64,000 nt of DNA from an uncultured Ruminococcus sp. (GCA_910577575.1 CAJTOG010000004.1:17112-81111); one strand, 5' to 3'. Counted from the first letter of the stretch, positions 24,896-33,872 are shown. Notes: generated by a model from the letters alone, not told the origin. Program-made: numbers and translations.

Positions 24896-26731
24896 ATGAA
24901 GTTTACCAAAAAAATTGCTGCTATGGCGGCTTCTGCCATGATTACTGCAACTTCTGTTGCAGGTTCGGCTTTTTCTTTTGTAAATGCAGCTGGTGATTTA
25001 GAGCTTGACAATTATGCAAAGCTTCTTCAGTATTCACTTTATTTCTTTGATGCAAACTACTGCGGTGAAGGAACTACTGAAAAATCCCATTTTACATGGC
25101 GTGATGACTGTCATCCGCATGATACTGTAAAATCCGGTTTCCATGATGCCGGTGATGGCATTATCTGTGGTCTTACTGAGGGATTTACTGCTTCAACTCT
25201 TGGTTGGATATACTATGAATATTCAGATTCCTTTGAAAAAACAGGCACTAAAGCTCATCTCAAGGATATTACCGATGAGTTTGCACAGTTTTTCAAGGAA
25301 TGTACAACTCTTGACGGGAACGGAAATGTAACCAATTTCATCTATGAAATAGGTGACGACGGTGCAGACCATGGCAAATGGAGAGCTCCCGAGCTTATGG
25401 GTGCAAGGGGAAATAATGAATACTATTCCACTACAAATGGTGCAAGCAACGTTGCTGCACAGTATGCCGCAGCTCTTGCTCAGAATTATATAAATTTCGG
25501 CAATGAAGATGATTTAAAGTACGCCAAGTCTCTCTATGAGTTTGCAGCAAAGTACCGCACTATAACTTATGAACAGTCAACGTATTCCGACAAGAGTGTT
25601 GAAGATGATATTGCATGGGCAGCAGGTTGGATGTATCTTGCTACAAAGGAACAGCAGTATCTTGATGCAAACAACAAGGACACAAGCAATACAAACGATT
25701 GGATAAATGATTATTATTATGGCGGTGTATGGCTCGGAGCTGCTATTATCAATGCTGAAATCACAGGAAACTGGGATAAGCCTGTTAATTTCATCAGAAG
25801 TAAAACCGGTAATTCAAATGAATTTTATTATGCTGATTCATGGGGCAGTGCAAGATATAACACACTTATGCAGATGTGTGCAATGGTTGCAACAAAGCAT
25901 TCTGATACATCAGGAGCTGACTTCTCCGAGTGGTGCAAGGGTCAGATGAATATGGTTCTTGGCGATAATAATGCCAATGTATGTCTTGTTGTAGGATATA
26001 ATGATGTTTCGGCTACATCACCGCATCACCGTGCAGCTTCAGGAATAAATGCAGGCGATGACTGGGCGGATTTCAATAACTGGAACGGTGATTATGCAAG
26101 TTCTCCTAACAGTCATGTCCTTTATGGTGCATTGTGCGGAGGTCCTACAAGTCATACTGATTTCAGCACTTTCCGTAAGCTTGATGCGAAAGATGCTACT
26201 TCAAATGAGGTTGCCCTTGACTATCAGGTGGGACTTGTAGGTGCAGCTGCCGGTCTTTATAATGCATTCGGTACAGGTAATGTTGTTGCTGAAATAGGTG
26301 ATGAAGTTAAAGTTTATGCTGAGGAAATCGCAGTTGCTAACGGTGAAAAACCAAATCCTCCTGAAACGACCACAACAACAGAAACAACTACTACAGAAAC
26401 CACAGTTACCACTGATGAAATAACGACAGAAAAATCGGAAACGACTACTACAACGAGTGTTAATCCGGACATTAAAGTAACCCTTTGGGGCGATGCAAAC
26501 TGCGATGGCAAGGTAACAATTGCTGACGCAACTGCTATTATTCAGGCTCTTGGTAATCAGGACGAGTATGCTCTCTCCGCACAGGGTGCAGTAAATGCTG
26601 ACGTTGTTGACAACGGTGATGGAGTAACAGGGGCTGATGCAAATGCAATTCAGGCAATTGAAGCCGGATTTGTAAAGCAGACGGATTTCCCGATAACTAA
26701 AGCACAGCTTGATTCTGCAATGGGTAAATAA
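24896..26731 (+). CDS. Cellulosomal GH9 cellulase with dockerin
   Basis: This secreted 611-residue endoglucanase-type enzyme begins with a signal peptide (about 1-31, ending VNAA). The GH9 catalytic domain (about 36-465) has catalytic aspartates Asp84/Asp87 in GFHDAGD, the SPHHRAASG histidine motif and the general acid Glu438 (SNEVALDYQVG). A Thr-rich linker (about 488-522) leads to a dockerin (about 527-611) with calcium loops GDANCDGKVTIAD and NADVVDNGDGVTGAD. No carbohydrate-binding module is seen. The dockerin places it in a cellulosome. Confidence 0.94.
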   Translation: MKFTKKIAAMAASAMITATSVAGSAFSFVNAAGDLELDNYAKLLQYSLYFFDANYCGEGTTEKSHFTWRDDCHPHDTVKSGFHDAGDGIICGLTEGFTASTLGWIYYEYSDSFEKTGTKAHLKDITDEFAQFFKECTTLDGNGNVTNFIYEIGDDGADHGKWRAPELMGARGNNEYYSTTNGASNVAAQYAAALAQNYINFGNEDDLKYAKSLYEFAAKYRTITYEQSTYSDKSVEDDIAWAAGWMYLATKEQQYLDANNKDTSNTNDWINDYYYGGVWLGAAIINAEITGNWDKPVNFIRSKTGNSNEFYYADSWGSARYNTLMQMCAMVATKHSDTSGADFSEWCKGQMNMVLGDNNANVCLVVGYNDVSATSPHHRAASGINAGDDWADFNNWNGDYASSPNSHVLYGALCGGPTSHTDFSTFRKLDAKDATSNEVALDYQVGLVGAAAGLYNAFGTGNVVAEIGDEVKVYAEEIAVANGEKPNPPETTTTTETTTTETTVTTDEITTEKSETTTTTSVNPDIKVTLWGDANCDGKVTIADATAIIQALGNQDEYALSAQGAVNADVVDNGDGVTGADANAIQAIEAGFVKQTDFPITKAQLDSAMGK

Positions 26732-26752
26732 TAAAAAATTTGTTCATATATA

Positions 26753-26785
26753 AAAAAGGGCGGTTATCCGTCCTTTTTATTATTT
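26753..26785 (+). terminator. Terminator of the first GH9 gene
   Basis: AAAAAGGGCGG pairs with CCGTCCTTTTT (one G-T pair) around TTAT. The 3' untranslated sequence before it (AAAAAATTTGTTCATATATA) is shared with the second GH9 gene. Confidence 0.9.
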
Positions 26786-26912
26786 TACTTATTCATTTAA
26801 TATTCATAAATTTTATGTAATGAACAAAAATCTGCCGTTATTTTGTATGAATCCAACAATGTTTTTTAGGTTAATACAGAGAAAATACTGAAAAAGCCCC
26901 GTTTTTATTGTA

Positions 26913-26968
26913 TTGTAACCGATATGTAACCGATTTGTAACCCAATGTGTGAAGAAATTATGTATAAT
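26913..26968 (+). promoter_or_regulatory. Three 11-bp-phased TGTAACC repeats and -10 of the second GH9 gene
   Basis: TTGTAACC, ATGTAACC and TTGTAACC begin at 26913, 26924 and 26935, exactly 11 bases apart, the first two followed by GAT. The last copy covers the expected -35 for TATAAT at 26963-26968, and no good -35 is present. This is the layout of activator sites on one face of the helix. No such repeats are seen before the other glycosidase genes. Confidence 0.6.
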
Positions 26969-27041
26969 GTAATCAGGATGTATTATGGTGTAAACTTATA
27001 ATATTTCTATAACCATTAACTATGAAAGAAGTGTGATAATA

Positions 27042-29789
27042 ATGCACAAAAGATTTAACAAAGTAAAATCAGCAGTTCTCAGCGGAATGATTGCTGCAAC
27101 TTCAGTTGCCGGAAGCCTTGCAATGACTGCTCCGGCTATCTCGTCATCTGCTGCTTCAGATGACTATGCCAAGCTTCTTCAGTATTCTCTTTATTTCTAT
27201 GATGCCAATATGTGTGGTAATCAGGTAGGAGAGACTTCCGGTATGGCATGGCGTGACGACTGTCATACGAGTGATGAAGTTAAAGGAGGTTTCCATGATG
27301 CAGGTGACCATGCCAAATTCGGACTTCCGGCAGGATATTCCGCTTCAACTCTTGGCTGGAGCTATTATGAGTTCAAAGACGCTTTTAATTCTACAGGTCA
27401 GGGAAGTCACCTCAAGACTATTACAGATTATTTCGCTGATTATTTCAGAAACAGCACAACTCTCAGCGGCGACACTGTAACAAACTTTGTTTATCAGATT
27501 GGTGACGGAGATCAGGACCATTCTGTATGGTGTGCTCCGGAAGTTCATGTTGATAATAGCAGAAAAACTTTCAGCACATCTTCCGGTGCAAGTGATATTG
27601 CCGCATCTTATGCAGCTGCTCTTGCTGTAAACTATGTAAACTTCGGTAATGCTGACGACCTTAAATATGCTAAGGCTTTGTTTGAATTCTCCACAAAGTA
27701 CAATCAGTGTGCTAAAGATGGTCCAAATAATTTCTATGCTTCACGTGATTATTATGACGATCAGGCATGGGCTGCCGGCTGGCTGTATTATGCTACTAAT
27801 GATAACAAGTATAAGGATTTCCTTGATACTTATATGAATTCTGCAAGTGGCGGAGCATCAGGGGATGGTTGTAAATGGGGTATCTATTCAACTATGAGCT
27901 GGAATAATGTTTCAATGGGTGCAGGTATTCTTCAGGCTGAAATAACAGGGGATTCTGCTGACTGGAAAAAGGTGACTGATTACCTGGACAGCCATGGAGC
28001 AAATTCTAATGATTATTACTTTGAGGATGAATGGGGAAGTGCAAGATATAATACAGCTCAGCAGATGACTGCACTTGTTGCTGCAAAGCATGGTGCAGCA
28101 AGTTACAATGACTGGGCTAAAGGACAGATGGATTATATCATGGGCAACAAGGGTGTAGGAAGTAATTCACCTGTATGCTTTGTTGTAGGATTTGCAGATA
28201 ATTCAGCTAAGAATCCACATCACAGAGCAGCTTCCGGTTATTCAAGTTTTGAAGAAATGGGTGATAATACACAGTCAAGCAGTAAAGGTCATACACTTGT
28301 CGGTGCTTTGGTAGGTGGTCCTACAAGCCGTAACGGTGATTATAATGATTCAGTCACTGACTACAAAGCAAATGAAGTTGCAAATGACTATAATGCTGCG
28401 TTTGTAGGTGCTGCTGCCGGTCTTTATAATATTTATAAGACAGGTTCAGCTGTTTCTTCTATCGAAGGTGTTGACAAGATTTATAATGAAACTGTTTCAG
28501 GTCCTGTGAATACAACGACGTCTCAGCCGGTACAGACAACTGTAAATACAACACAGTCAACTCCGATTCAGACAAATCCTTCTCAGTCATCAGGCGTAAA
28601 GGAAATCAAGCCAAATTATAAGTTTGATTATTCAGCTGTTGATGAAGATGAGAGAATGATTGGCTGGAAATGGTCCGAATTTGGTCTTGGTGCGAATGAT
28701 AAACCTACAAAAGTTGAAGTTACTATTTCTGCAAATGGTACGATAGGCAAGTGGCAGGGTGCATTTGGTTCATCTACAAAGATTCAGCCTGATTACTGGA
28801 CAATAACTGACGATATGGAACAGACTTTCAATGGAAATACTGCTACAATTACATGGAATATTGATTCTGCAACTTCTGATGTTATTCAGACACAGTATAA
28901 TGGTGAGTTTAAGTTCGGTACATGGTGGGTTGACTGTAAGCAGTTTACTGTTGATTCCGTTAAGGTTTATACAGGTGATGCATCTTCAACTCAGCCAGTA
29001 CAGTCATCACAGTCTACACCAAATACAAACACAACAGCGTCTCCTGTGACTCCGTCCGGTCCTGCTTCATATGAAGTAAAGCTTAATCAGAGTGTTGATT
29101 ATACCTCACTTCCGGAAAATGACAGAATGATTGGCTGGGAATGGTCAAAATTCAATATCAAATCCGGCGAAAAGCCTACAAAGGTTGAGATTAATATCTC
29201 TGCTAACGGTAATATAGGCAAGTGGCAGGGTGCATTCGGTTCGTCTACAAAGGCTCAGCCGGACTTCTGGACTCAGACCGATGATATGGAACAGACTTTT
29301 AACAGCAATTCAGCTACTATCACATGGAATATTGATTCTGCAACTTCTGATATTATTCAGACACAGTACGGCGGAGAACTTAAACTCGGTATCTGGTGGA
29401 TTGACTGTAAACAGTTTAACATTGATTCTATAAAAGTTTATACTGATGGAACTTCTTCAACTCCTACAACATCATCTGCACCTAACACAACTCAGTCTAC
29501 TCCAAAGCCGACTCAGCCGGAACAGGATGTCAAAGTAACCCTCTGGGGCGATGCAAACTGCGATGGCAAGGTAACAATTGCCGATGCAACTGCTATTATT
29601 CAGGCTCTTGGTAATGCTGATGAATACAAACTTTCAGAACAGGGTGCAGTTAATGCCGACGTTGTTGATAACGGTGACGGAGTAACGGGTGCTGATGCAA
29701 ATGCAATTCAGGCAATTGAGGCTGGATTTGTTAAGCAGATAGATTTCCCGATTACTAAAGCACAGCTTGATTCTGCAATGGGTAAATAA
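27042..29789 (+). CDS. Cellulosomal GH9 cellulase with tandem binding-type modules and dockerin
   Basis: The 915-residue protein has a signal peptide (about 1-38), a GH9 catalytic domain (about 40-470; GFHDAGDH with Asp86/Asp89, NPHHRAASG, and ANEVANDYNAAF with the acid Glu), and Thr/Pro/Gln-rich linkers. Two roughly 120-residue modules that closely resemble each other follow (about 524-645 and 676-802; shared IGKWQGAFGSSTK and ATITWNIDSATSD), then a dockerin (about 829-915). The modules are probably cellulose or beta-glucan binding; they recall the tandem CBM79-type modules described in Ruminococcus GH9 enzymes, from memory only. I start at ATG 27042; a GTG at 27033 is in frame. Confidence 0.93.
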   Translation: MHKRFNKVKSAVLSGMIAATSVAGSLAMTAPAISSSAASDDYAKLLQYSLYFYDANMCGNQVGETSGMAWRDDCHTSDEVKGGFHDAGDHAKFGLPAGYSASTLGWSYYEFKDAFNSTGQGSHLKTITDYFADYFRNSTTLSGDTVTNFVYQIGDGDQDHSVWCAPEVHVDNSRKTFSTSSGASDIAASYAAALAVNYVNFGNADDLKYAKALFEFSTKYNQCAKDGPNNFYASRDYYDDQAWAAGWLYYATNDNKYKDFLDTYMNSASGGASGDGCKWGIYSTMSWNNVSMGAGILQAEITGDSADWKKVTDYLDSHGANSNDYYFEDEWGSARYNTAQQMTALVAAKHGAASYNDWAKGQMDYIMGNKGVGSNSPVCFVVGFADNSAKNPHHRAASGYSSFEEMGDNTQSSSKGHTLVGALVGGPTSRNGDYNDSVTDYKANEVANDYNAAFVGAAAGLYNIYKTGSAVSSIEGVDKIYNETVSGPVNTTTSQPVQTTVNTTQSTPIQTNPSQSSGVKEIKPNYKFDYSAVDEDERMIGWKWSEFGLGANDKPTKVEVTISANGTIGKWQGAFGSSTKIQPDYWTITDDMEQTFNGNTATITWNIDSATSDVIQTQYNGEFKFGTWWVDCKQFTVDSVKVYTGDASSTQPVQSSQSTPNTNTTASPVTPSGPASYEVKLNQSVDYTSLPENDRMIGWEWSKFNIKSGEKPTKVEINISANGNIGKWQGAFGSSTKAQPDFWTQTDDMEQTFNSNSATITWNIDSATSDIIQTQYGGELKLGIWWIDCKQFNIDSIKVYTDGTSSTPTTSSAPNTTQSTPKPTQPEQDVKVTLWGDANCDGKVTIADATAIIQALGNADEYKLSEQGAVNADVVDNGDGVTGADANAIQAIEAGFVKQIDFPITKAQLDSAMGK

Positions 29790-29809
29790 TAAAAAATTTG
29801 TTCATATAT

Positions 29810-29840
29810 AAAAAGGGACGTTTGTTCGTCCCTTTTTATT
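29810..29840 (+). terminator. Terminator of the second GH9 gene
   Basis: AAAAAGGGACG pairs exactly with CGTCCCTTTTT around TTTGTT, followed by ATTATG. Confidence 0.92.
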
Positions 29841-29872
29841 ATGTCATAAATATGTGAATTTTTAAAAAATTA

Positions 29873-29901
29873 TTGACAAATTAGTTTAATTATGGTAAAA
29901 T
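29873..29901 (+). promoter_or_regulatory. Promoter of the xylanase gene
   Basis: TTGACA (29873-29878) and TAAAAT (29896-29901) are 17 bases apart. Unlike the two GH9 genes, this gene has a good -35. Confidence 0.85.
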
Positions 29902-29910
29902 AAAATGGGT

Positions 29911-29944
29911 AGTCTTAATAATTGTGGCAAAATTATTAAAGACT
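29911..29944 (+). repeat. Inverted repeat in the xylanase leader
   Basis: AGTCTTAATAATT and AATTATTAAAGACT are complementary apart from one unpaired base, around GTGGCAA. It starts ten bases after the -10, at or just after the expected transcript start, so it can act as an operator or as an mRNA 5' hairpin. Confidence 0.5.
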
Positions 29945-29983
29945 TAAAATTTTTTAATTATGTTTTGAGAAGGGAAGATTAAA

Positions 29984-31984
29984 ATGAAGAAAAAAACTTT
30001 TAACAGACTGGCTTCCGGAACTCTTGCCGCAGCTATGATACTTTCAGCAGTTCCGACAGTCTGGGCAGCCGATTCAGATGAAACAGCAACAGGCAAAGTT
30101 ATTTATTCATTTGATTTTGAAGACGGTGATATTTCAGCTTTTACTAACAGAGGTGGTAATGATACTACTGTTCTTTCAGTTTCAGATGAAGCATCTGTAA
30201 GCGGAAGCAAGTCACTTCTTGCGAGCGGACGTTCAACATCATGGAATGGGCCTGCTTTTCAACTTGATGATAAGCTTGAACCATACACTGAATACTATAT
30301 TAGTGCAAAGGTAAAAGGAAAATATTATACAGATGCAACTTTCAGTTTTCAGTATACAAATGCTGACGGCGAAACAAAGTATCAGAATCTTACAAATCTT
30401 AACGGAAATGACTGGCAGACGCTTGAACCTGTAAAAGTAAGTTTTACTGATGAAATGACTGGTGTTTATGTTTACTTTGAAGGCGGTACTGATGATATGT
30501 TTATCGACGATTTTGTTGTAACAGAAGCACCGGCAATGGAAATTGAACAGGATATTCCATCACTTGCTGATGTTTTTGAAAATGATTTTAAAGTTGGTAC
30601 TGCTTTGACTCCAAATGATTTAAGTTCCAAGCCTACAATGGCTCTTGTTGAAAAACATTTCAGCGGCAGCATCACAGCAGGAAATGAAATGAAACCTGAT
30701 GCTGTTCTCAATAAAGAAGCCTGTAAAGCTTATTTTGAAGAAACAGGCGATGATACAGTTCCACAAATTTCTTTCTCTGCTGCCAAACCTCTTCTTGATT
30801 ACTGTCAGAGGAATAATATTCCTGTAAGAATCCATACTCTTGTTTGGCACAGTCAGACTCCTGACTGGTTCTTTAAAGAAGGATATGATGATAATAGCGA
30901 ATGGGTATCATCTGAAAAAATGCTTGTCCGTATGGAAAATTATATCAAGGCTTATTTTGAGGAACTCGTTAAACTTTATCCTGATATTGATTTCTATGCC
31001 TGTGATGTTGTAAATGAAGCATGGATGGAAAACGGTTCTCCACGTGAAGCAGGCGAACAGGGTTCAAGCGGTTCTGCAAAATCTGCATGGGTACAAGTTT
31101 TTGGAGATAACTCATTTATTGAACCTGCCTTTGAATTTGCACGAAAGTATGCTCCTGATGGCTGTAAACTTTATTATAACGATTATAACGAATATATGGA
31201 CGGAAAGCTTAATGCTATCGTTGAAATGGCAACTGCCCTTAAAGAAAAAGGTATTATTGACGGTATCGGCATGCAGTCTCATCTTGATGTAAGAACAGGT
31301 TCAGATGCTTTTCCGTCTGTAAGTGCATATAATAAGGCACTTGATAAATATTCTGCTCTTGGTCTTGACATTCAGGTAACTGAACTTGATGCGACTGTTC
31401 CAAAGGATTCGGGTGAACAGTATTTTGACGCTCAGGCTGAATATTACAAGGGTATTGTAGATGCTATATATGCTCATAAGGATAGTATTTCGGCTTTGGT
31501 TTTATGGGGTATTACAGATGACGGAAGCTGGAGAGCAGCTCAGCAGCCCCTTCTTTTTGATGCAGAGTATAAGGCAAAGCCTGCTTTTTATTCAATAGTT
31601 GAGGGACGTGAAGTTCCTCCTGTAACTACTGAAAATCCGAATGAGACAACTACAACCGGTTCTGAGCCGGATAAAAGCACAACAACTACTTCTACAGTTA
31701 CTACTGATAATACTAATCCCATTGTCAGCGTTAGTCTTATGGGCGATGCGAACTGTGATGACAAGATAACAATTGCTGATGCAACTGCTATTATTCAGGC
31801 TCTCGGTAATCAGGATGAATATGCCCTTTCAGAACAGGGTGCAGTCAATGCTGATGTTGTTGACAGCGGTGACGGTGTAACAGGTGCTGATGCAAATGCC
31901 ATTCAGGCAATTGAAGCTGGTTTTATCAAGGCATCGGATTTGCCTATAACCAAAGAAGCTCTTGATTCTGCAATGAAAAAGTAA
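29984..31984 (+). CDS. Cellulosomal CBM22-GH10 xylanase with dockerin
   Basis: This secreted endo-beta-1,4-xylanase has 666 residues. The signal peptide (about 1-29) ends in VWAADS. Residues about 40-183 form a beta-sandwich with CBM22 features (YSFDFEDGDISAF, GNDWQTLEPVKVSF, GGTDDMFIDDFVV). The GH10 barrel (about 190-545) has the acid/base Glu345 (DVVNEAW) and the nucleophile Glu467 (QVTELDATV). A Thr-rich linker and a dockerin (about 580-666), nearly the same as in the two GH9 enzymes, follow. GAAGGGAAG serves as the ribosome binding site. Confidence 0.95.
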   Translation: MKKKTFNRLASGTLAAAMILSAVPTVWAADSDETATGKVIYSFDFEDGDISAFTNRGGNDTTVLSVSDEASVSGSKSLLASGRSTSWNGPAFQLDDKLEPYTEYYISAKVKGKYYTDATFSFQYTNADGETKYQNLTNLNGNDWQTLEPVKVSFTDEMTGVYVYFEGGTDDMFIDDFVVTEAPAMEIEQDIPSLADVFENDFKVGTALTPNDLSSKPTMALVEKHFSGSITAGNEMKPDAVLNKEACKAYFEETGDDTVPQISFSAAKPLLDYCQRNNIPVRIHTLVWHSQTPDWFFKEGYDDNSEWVSSEKMLVRMENYIKAYFEELVKLYPDIDFYACDVVNEAWMENGSPREAGEQGSSGSAKSAWVQVFGDNSFIEPAFEFARKYAPDGCKLYYNDYNEYMDGKLNAIVEMATALKEKGIIDGIGMQSHLDVRTGSDAFPSVSAYNKALDKYSALGLDIQVTELDATVPKDSGEQYFDAQAEYYKGIVDAIYAHKDSISALVLWGITDDGSWRAAQQPLLFDAEYKAKPAFYSIVEGREVPPVTTENPNETTTTGSEPDKSTTTTSTVTTDNTNPIVSVSLMGDANCDDKITIADATAIIQALGNQDEYALSEQGAVNADVVDSGDGVTGADANAIQAIEAGFIKASDLPITKEALDSAMKK

Positions 31985-32006
31985 AATTGAAAATTATTCA
32001 TGAAAT

Positions 32007-32036
32007 AAAAGGGACGTTTGGTGCGTCCCTTTTTGT
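32007..32036. terminator. Bidirectional terminator between the xylanase and relQ genes
   Basis: AAAAGGGACG pairs with CGTCCCTTTT around TTTGGTG, with T-runs on both strands. The gene pair is convergent, so it can end both transcripts. Confidence 0.9.
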
Positions 32037-32037
32037 T

Positions 32038-32736
32038 TTAATTATTAATGATTCTGTTTTTGATAGCCTGCATTCTTTTATCAAGAGCTGAGCTTATTTC
32101 AGAACATTCGAGAAGTTCTTCTGCAATAATTTCAGCTTCATCTTCAGGAATATTTTTCTTATATCTGAGTTTGTGCTCCAGACTTGCCCAGAAATCCATT
32201 GCAATGGTTCTGAGCTGGACTTCTGCTTTCATAAGTTTCGTTTCATTTTGCAGGAAAATGGGAACTTCAACAATCAGATGAAGACTTTTGTAGCCGTTGG
32301 GTTTCGGGTTTTTTATGTAATCCTTTTTTTTGATAAGTTTAACATCATCCTGTCGCAGAAAACTTTCGAGAAGTTGATAAATATCTTCCTGAAAAGAACA
32401 GATAACACGTATTCCGGCAATGTCATTTATGTTTTTTTCAAGTGATTCAAGATTGAGGGGAATGTTTTTATTTCTTACTTTCCTGAGTATACTTTCCCAG
32501 CTTTTAAGACGTGTTTTAATTGATTCAATAGGGTTTCTGTCGTACTGAAGTGAAAGCTGTTCGTTAAGTACACGGAATTTTGTTTCAATCTCCATAATAA
32601 CACAGCGATAGTATGCCATGAGAGTTTCAAGCGGAAGACTGTTTTCTTTTGTAAAATCAATAGATTCATCTGATAAAATTCTGTTTATTATAATCTGTTC
32701 TTTATTTTCATTAAGCCGTATTTTTGACAACTGCAT
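32038..32736 (-). CDS. relQ: Small alarmone synthetase (RelQ/YjbM-like)
   Basis: This 232-residue RelA/SpoT-type synthetase makes (p)ppGpp from ATP and GDP or GTP. It contains only the synthetase domain (about 55-210) with the motifs DIAGIRVIC, KNPKPNGYKSLH and the EVQLRTIAMDFWASLEHK helix. It has no hydrolase, TGS or ACT domains, which is the pattern of small alarmone synthetases. The C-terminal helix fits the tetrameric RelQ/SasB group. It has its own strong promoter. Confidence 0.9.
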   Translation of the reverse strand: MQLSKIRLNENKEQIIINRILSDESIDFTKENSLPLETLMAYYRCVIMEIETKFRVLNEQLSLQYDRNPIESIKTRLKSWESILRKVRNKNIPLNLESLEKNINDIAGIRVICSFQEDIYQLLESFLRQDDVKLIKKKDYIKNPKPNGYKSLHLIVEVPIFLQNETKLMKAEVQLRTIAMDFWASLEHKLRYKKNIPEDEAEIIAEELLECSEISSALDKRMQAIKNRIINN

Positions 32737-32771
32737 TTTATTTACCTCTATAAAAAATAATTATTGCTTTA

Positions 32772-32800
32772 ATTATATATATTTTTTTGGAAAATGTCAA
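32772..32800 (-). promoter_or_regulatory. Strong promoter of relQ
   Basis: TTGACA (32795-32800) and TATAAT (32772-32777) are 17 bases apart on the minus strand. Confidence 0.9.
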
Positions 32801-32857
32801 GGGAAATTAATGAATTTTCATCTATATTTCACAAGTTTTTTAGTAATGTAAAGAATA

Positions 32858-33352
32858 TTATTGGGATAAATCAGCTCTCATTTTTGATTTAAACACGATT
32901 GAAGAAATTACAGATATAGCAGTTCCTAATATTGTTATAATTATTAATGGTAAAATAAATTCATCTAATCTGAAACTGAGGGAGCTTGATGAGCGTGCAG
33001 TTTTAGTGTAGTAATGAAACGGAAGTAACTTGCAGATTTTAAGTATAACTCCTGTGGTTGACTCTGCATTAAACCATATACCGCTCAGAAATGAATCAAG
33101 TGAAATAATGACAGAACAAAGTCCGGGAGCTGATTTTTCACTGAAAACTGTACTGAAAAGAAGTTTGAGACTTATAAACATTATTGCCGACGGAATAATT
33201 GTAATTAGAGTCATGAGAAGTCCTGACAAATTTATATAAATATCATTAATCAGTGAAATTATAAAGGATGCTGAAAATGATATAAATGTATGTAAAATGG
33301 ATATTATAAGCATCGGCAGAATATATCTGTATACAAAATCAGCTGATTTCAT
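32858..33352 (-). pseudogene. Truncated ABC-2 exporter permease
   Basis: The frame encodes 164 residues with about four or five membrane segments and an ABC-2-type signature before the last segments (LDSFLSGIWFNAESTTGVIL, then LLPFHYYTKTAR). Complete permeases of this kind are usually 220-400 residues with six segments. The same frame continues upstream as FFIRIYVNP with no start or ribosome binding site, and there it abuts a broken ATPase fragment. I read it as the surviving part of an exporter permease left by internal deletions. It may still be translated but is unlikely to work alone. Confidence 0.7.
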
Positions 33353-33369
33353 GGGATTTACATATATTC

Positions 33370-33561
33370 TTATAAAAAATTCACCAAATTTTCAAGTACT
33401 GTCAGGTTTTCGGCGACGGATGTTTCCTGCGGAGAAATTTTTGTTTTTGATTTTACTGAATTAATTTCATTTACACAAAGATGGTTGTTTATATATGCTT
33501 CTCTGGAGGTCGGGGCTGAAAGACACGAAAGTATTCTTATTGTTGTTGTATTTCCTGTACC
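33370..33561 (-). pseudogene. Fragment of an ABC transporter ATPase
   Basis: In a frame overlapping the end of the regulator remnant, the DNA reads GTGNTTTIRILSCLSAPTS, then about 20 residues, then TKISPQETSVAENLTVLENL and a TAA. This is the segment from Walker A to just after the Q-loop of an ABC exporter ATPase, but the Walker A lysine is asparagine (GTGNTTT, expected G-x-GKTTT). The signature motif, Walker B and everything beyond are missing. It lies between the regulator and the permease remnant. Confidence 0.75.
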
Positions 33562-33822
33562 TCTTTGTCTCTGTTGCCTGATATATTGCTCAAATTCATA
33601 AGTGTAATATCTTTTTCTTCATCTCCGAGTACAAGAATATTATCGCCTTCTTTAAGTCCAAAAATTTTTCGGCAATTTGCCGGAAGTGTTTCTCTATGTT
33701 CCCATTTTACTACAGCCTGACGTGAAACATCTAATTTTTCAGCTATTTCTTCCTGAGTAAAACCACTCTGTTTACGAAAAATTTTTAATCCGCTGAATTC
33801 AATAGTTATAAAGTCTGCTCAT
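33537..33822 (-). pseudogene. Broken regulator: Xre helix-turn-helix joined to AbrB-like piece
   Basis: An ATG at 33822 opens MSRLYNY and stops. One extra T separates it from a good frame reading LKIFRKQSGFTQEEIAEKLD then VSRQAVVKWEHRETLPAN then CRKIFGLKEGDNILVLGDEE. The first part is a typical Xre-family helix-turn-helix. The second is the C-terminal half of a SpoVT/AbrB swapped-hairpin domain, which looks spliced onto it. It ends at a TAA at 33537, out of frame with the ATPase piece. Its promoter is intact. Confidence 0.7.
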
Positions 33823-33843
33823 GTCGTTTTATATTATGTTCAG

Positions 33844-33872
33844 ATTGTATCATATAAAAAATGTAAAGTCAA
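33844..33872 (-). promoter_or_regulatory. Promoter of the collapsed regulator-exporter locus
   Basis: TTGACT (33867-33872) and TACAAT (33844-33849) are 17 bases apart on the minus strand, reading into the broken regulator gene. Confidence 0.75.
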
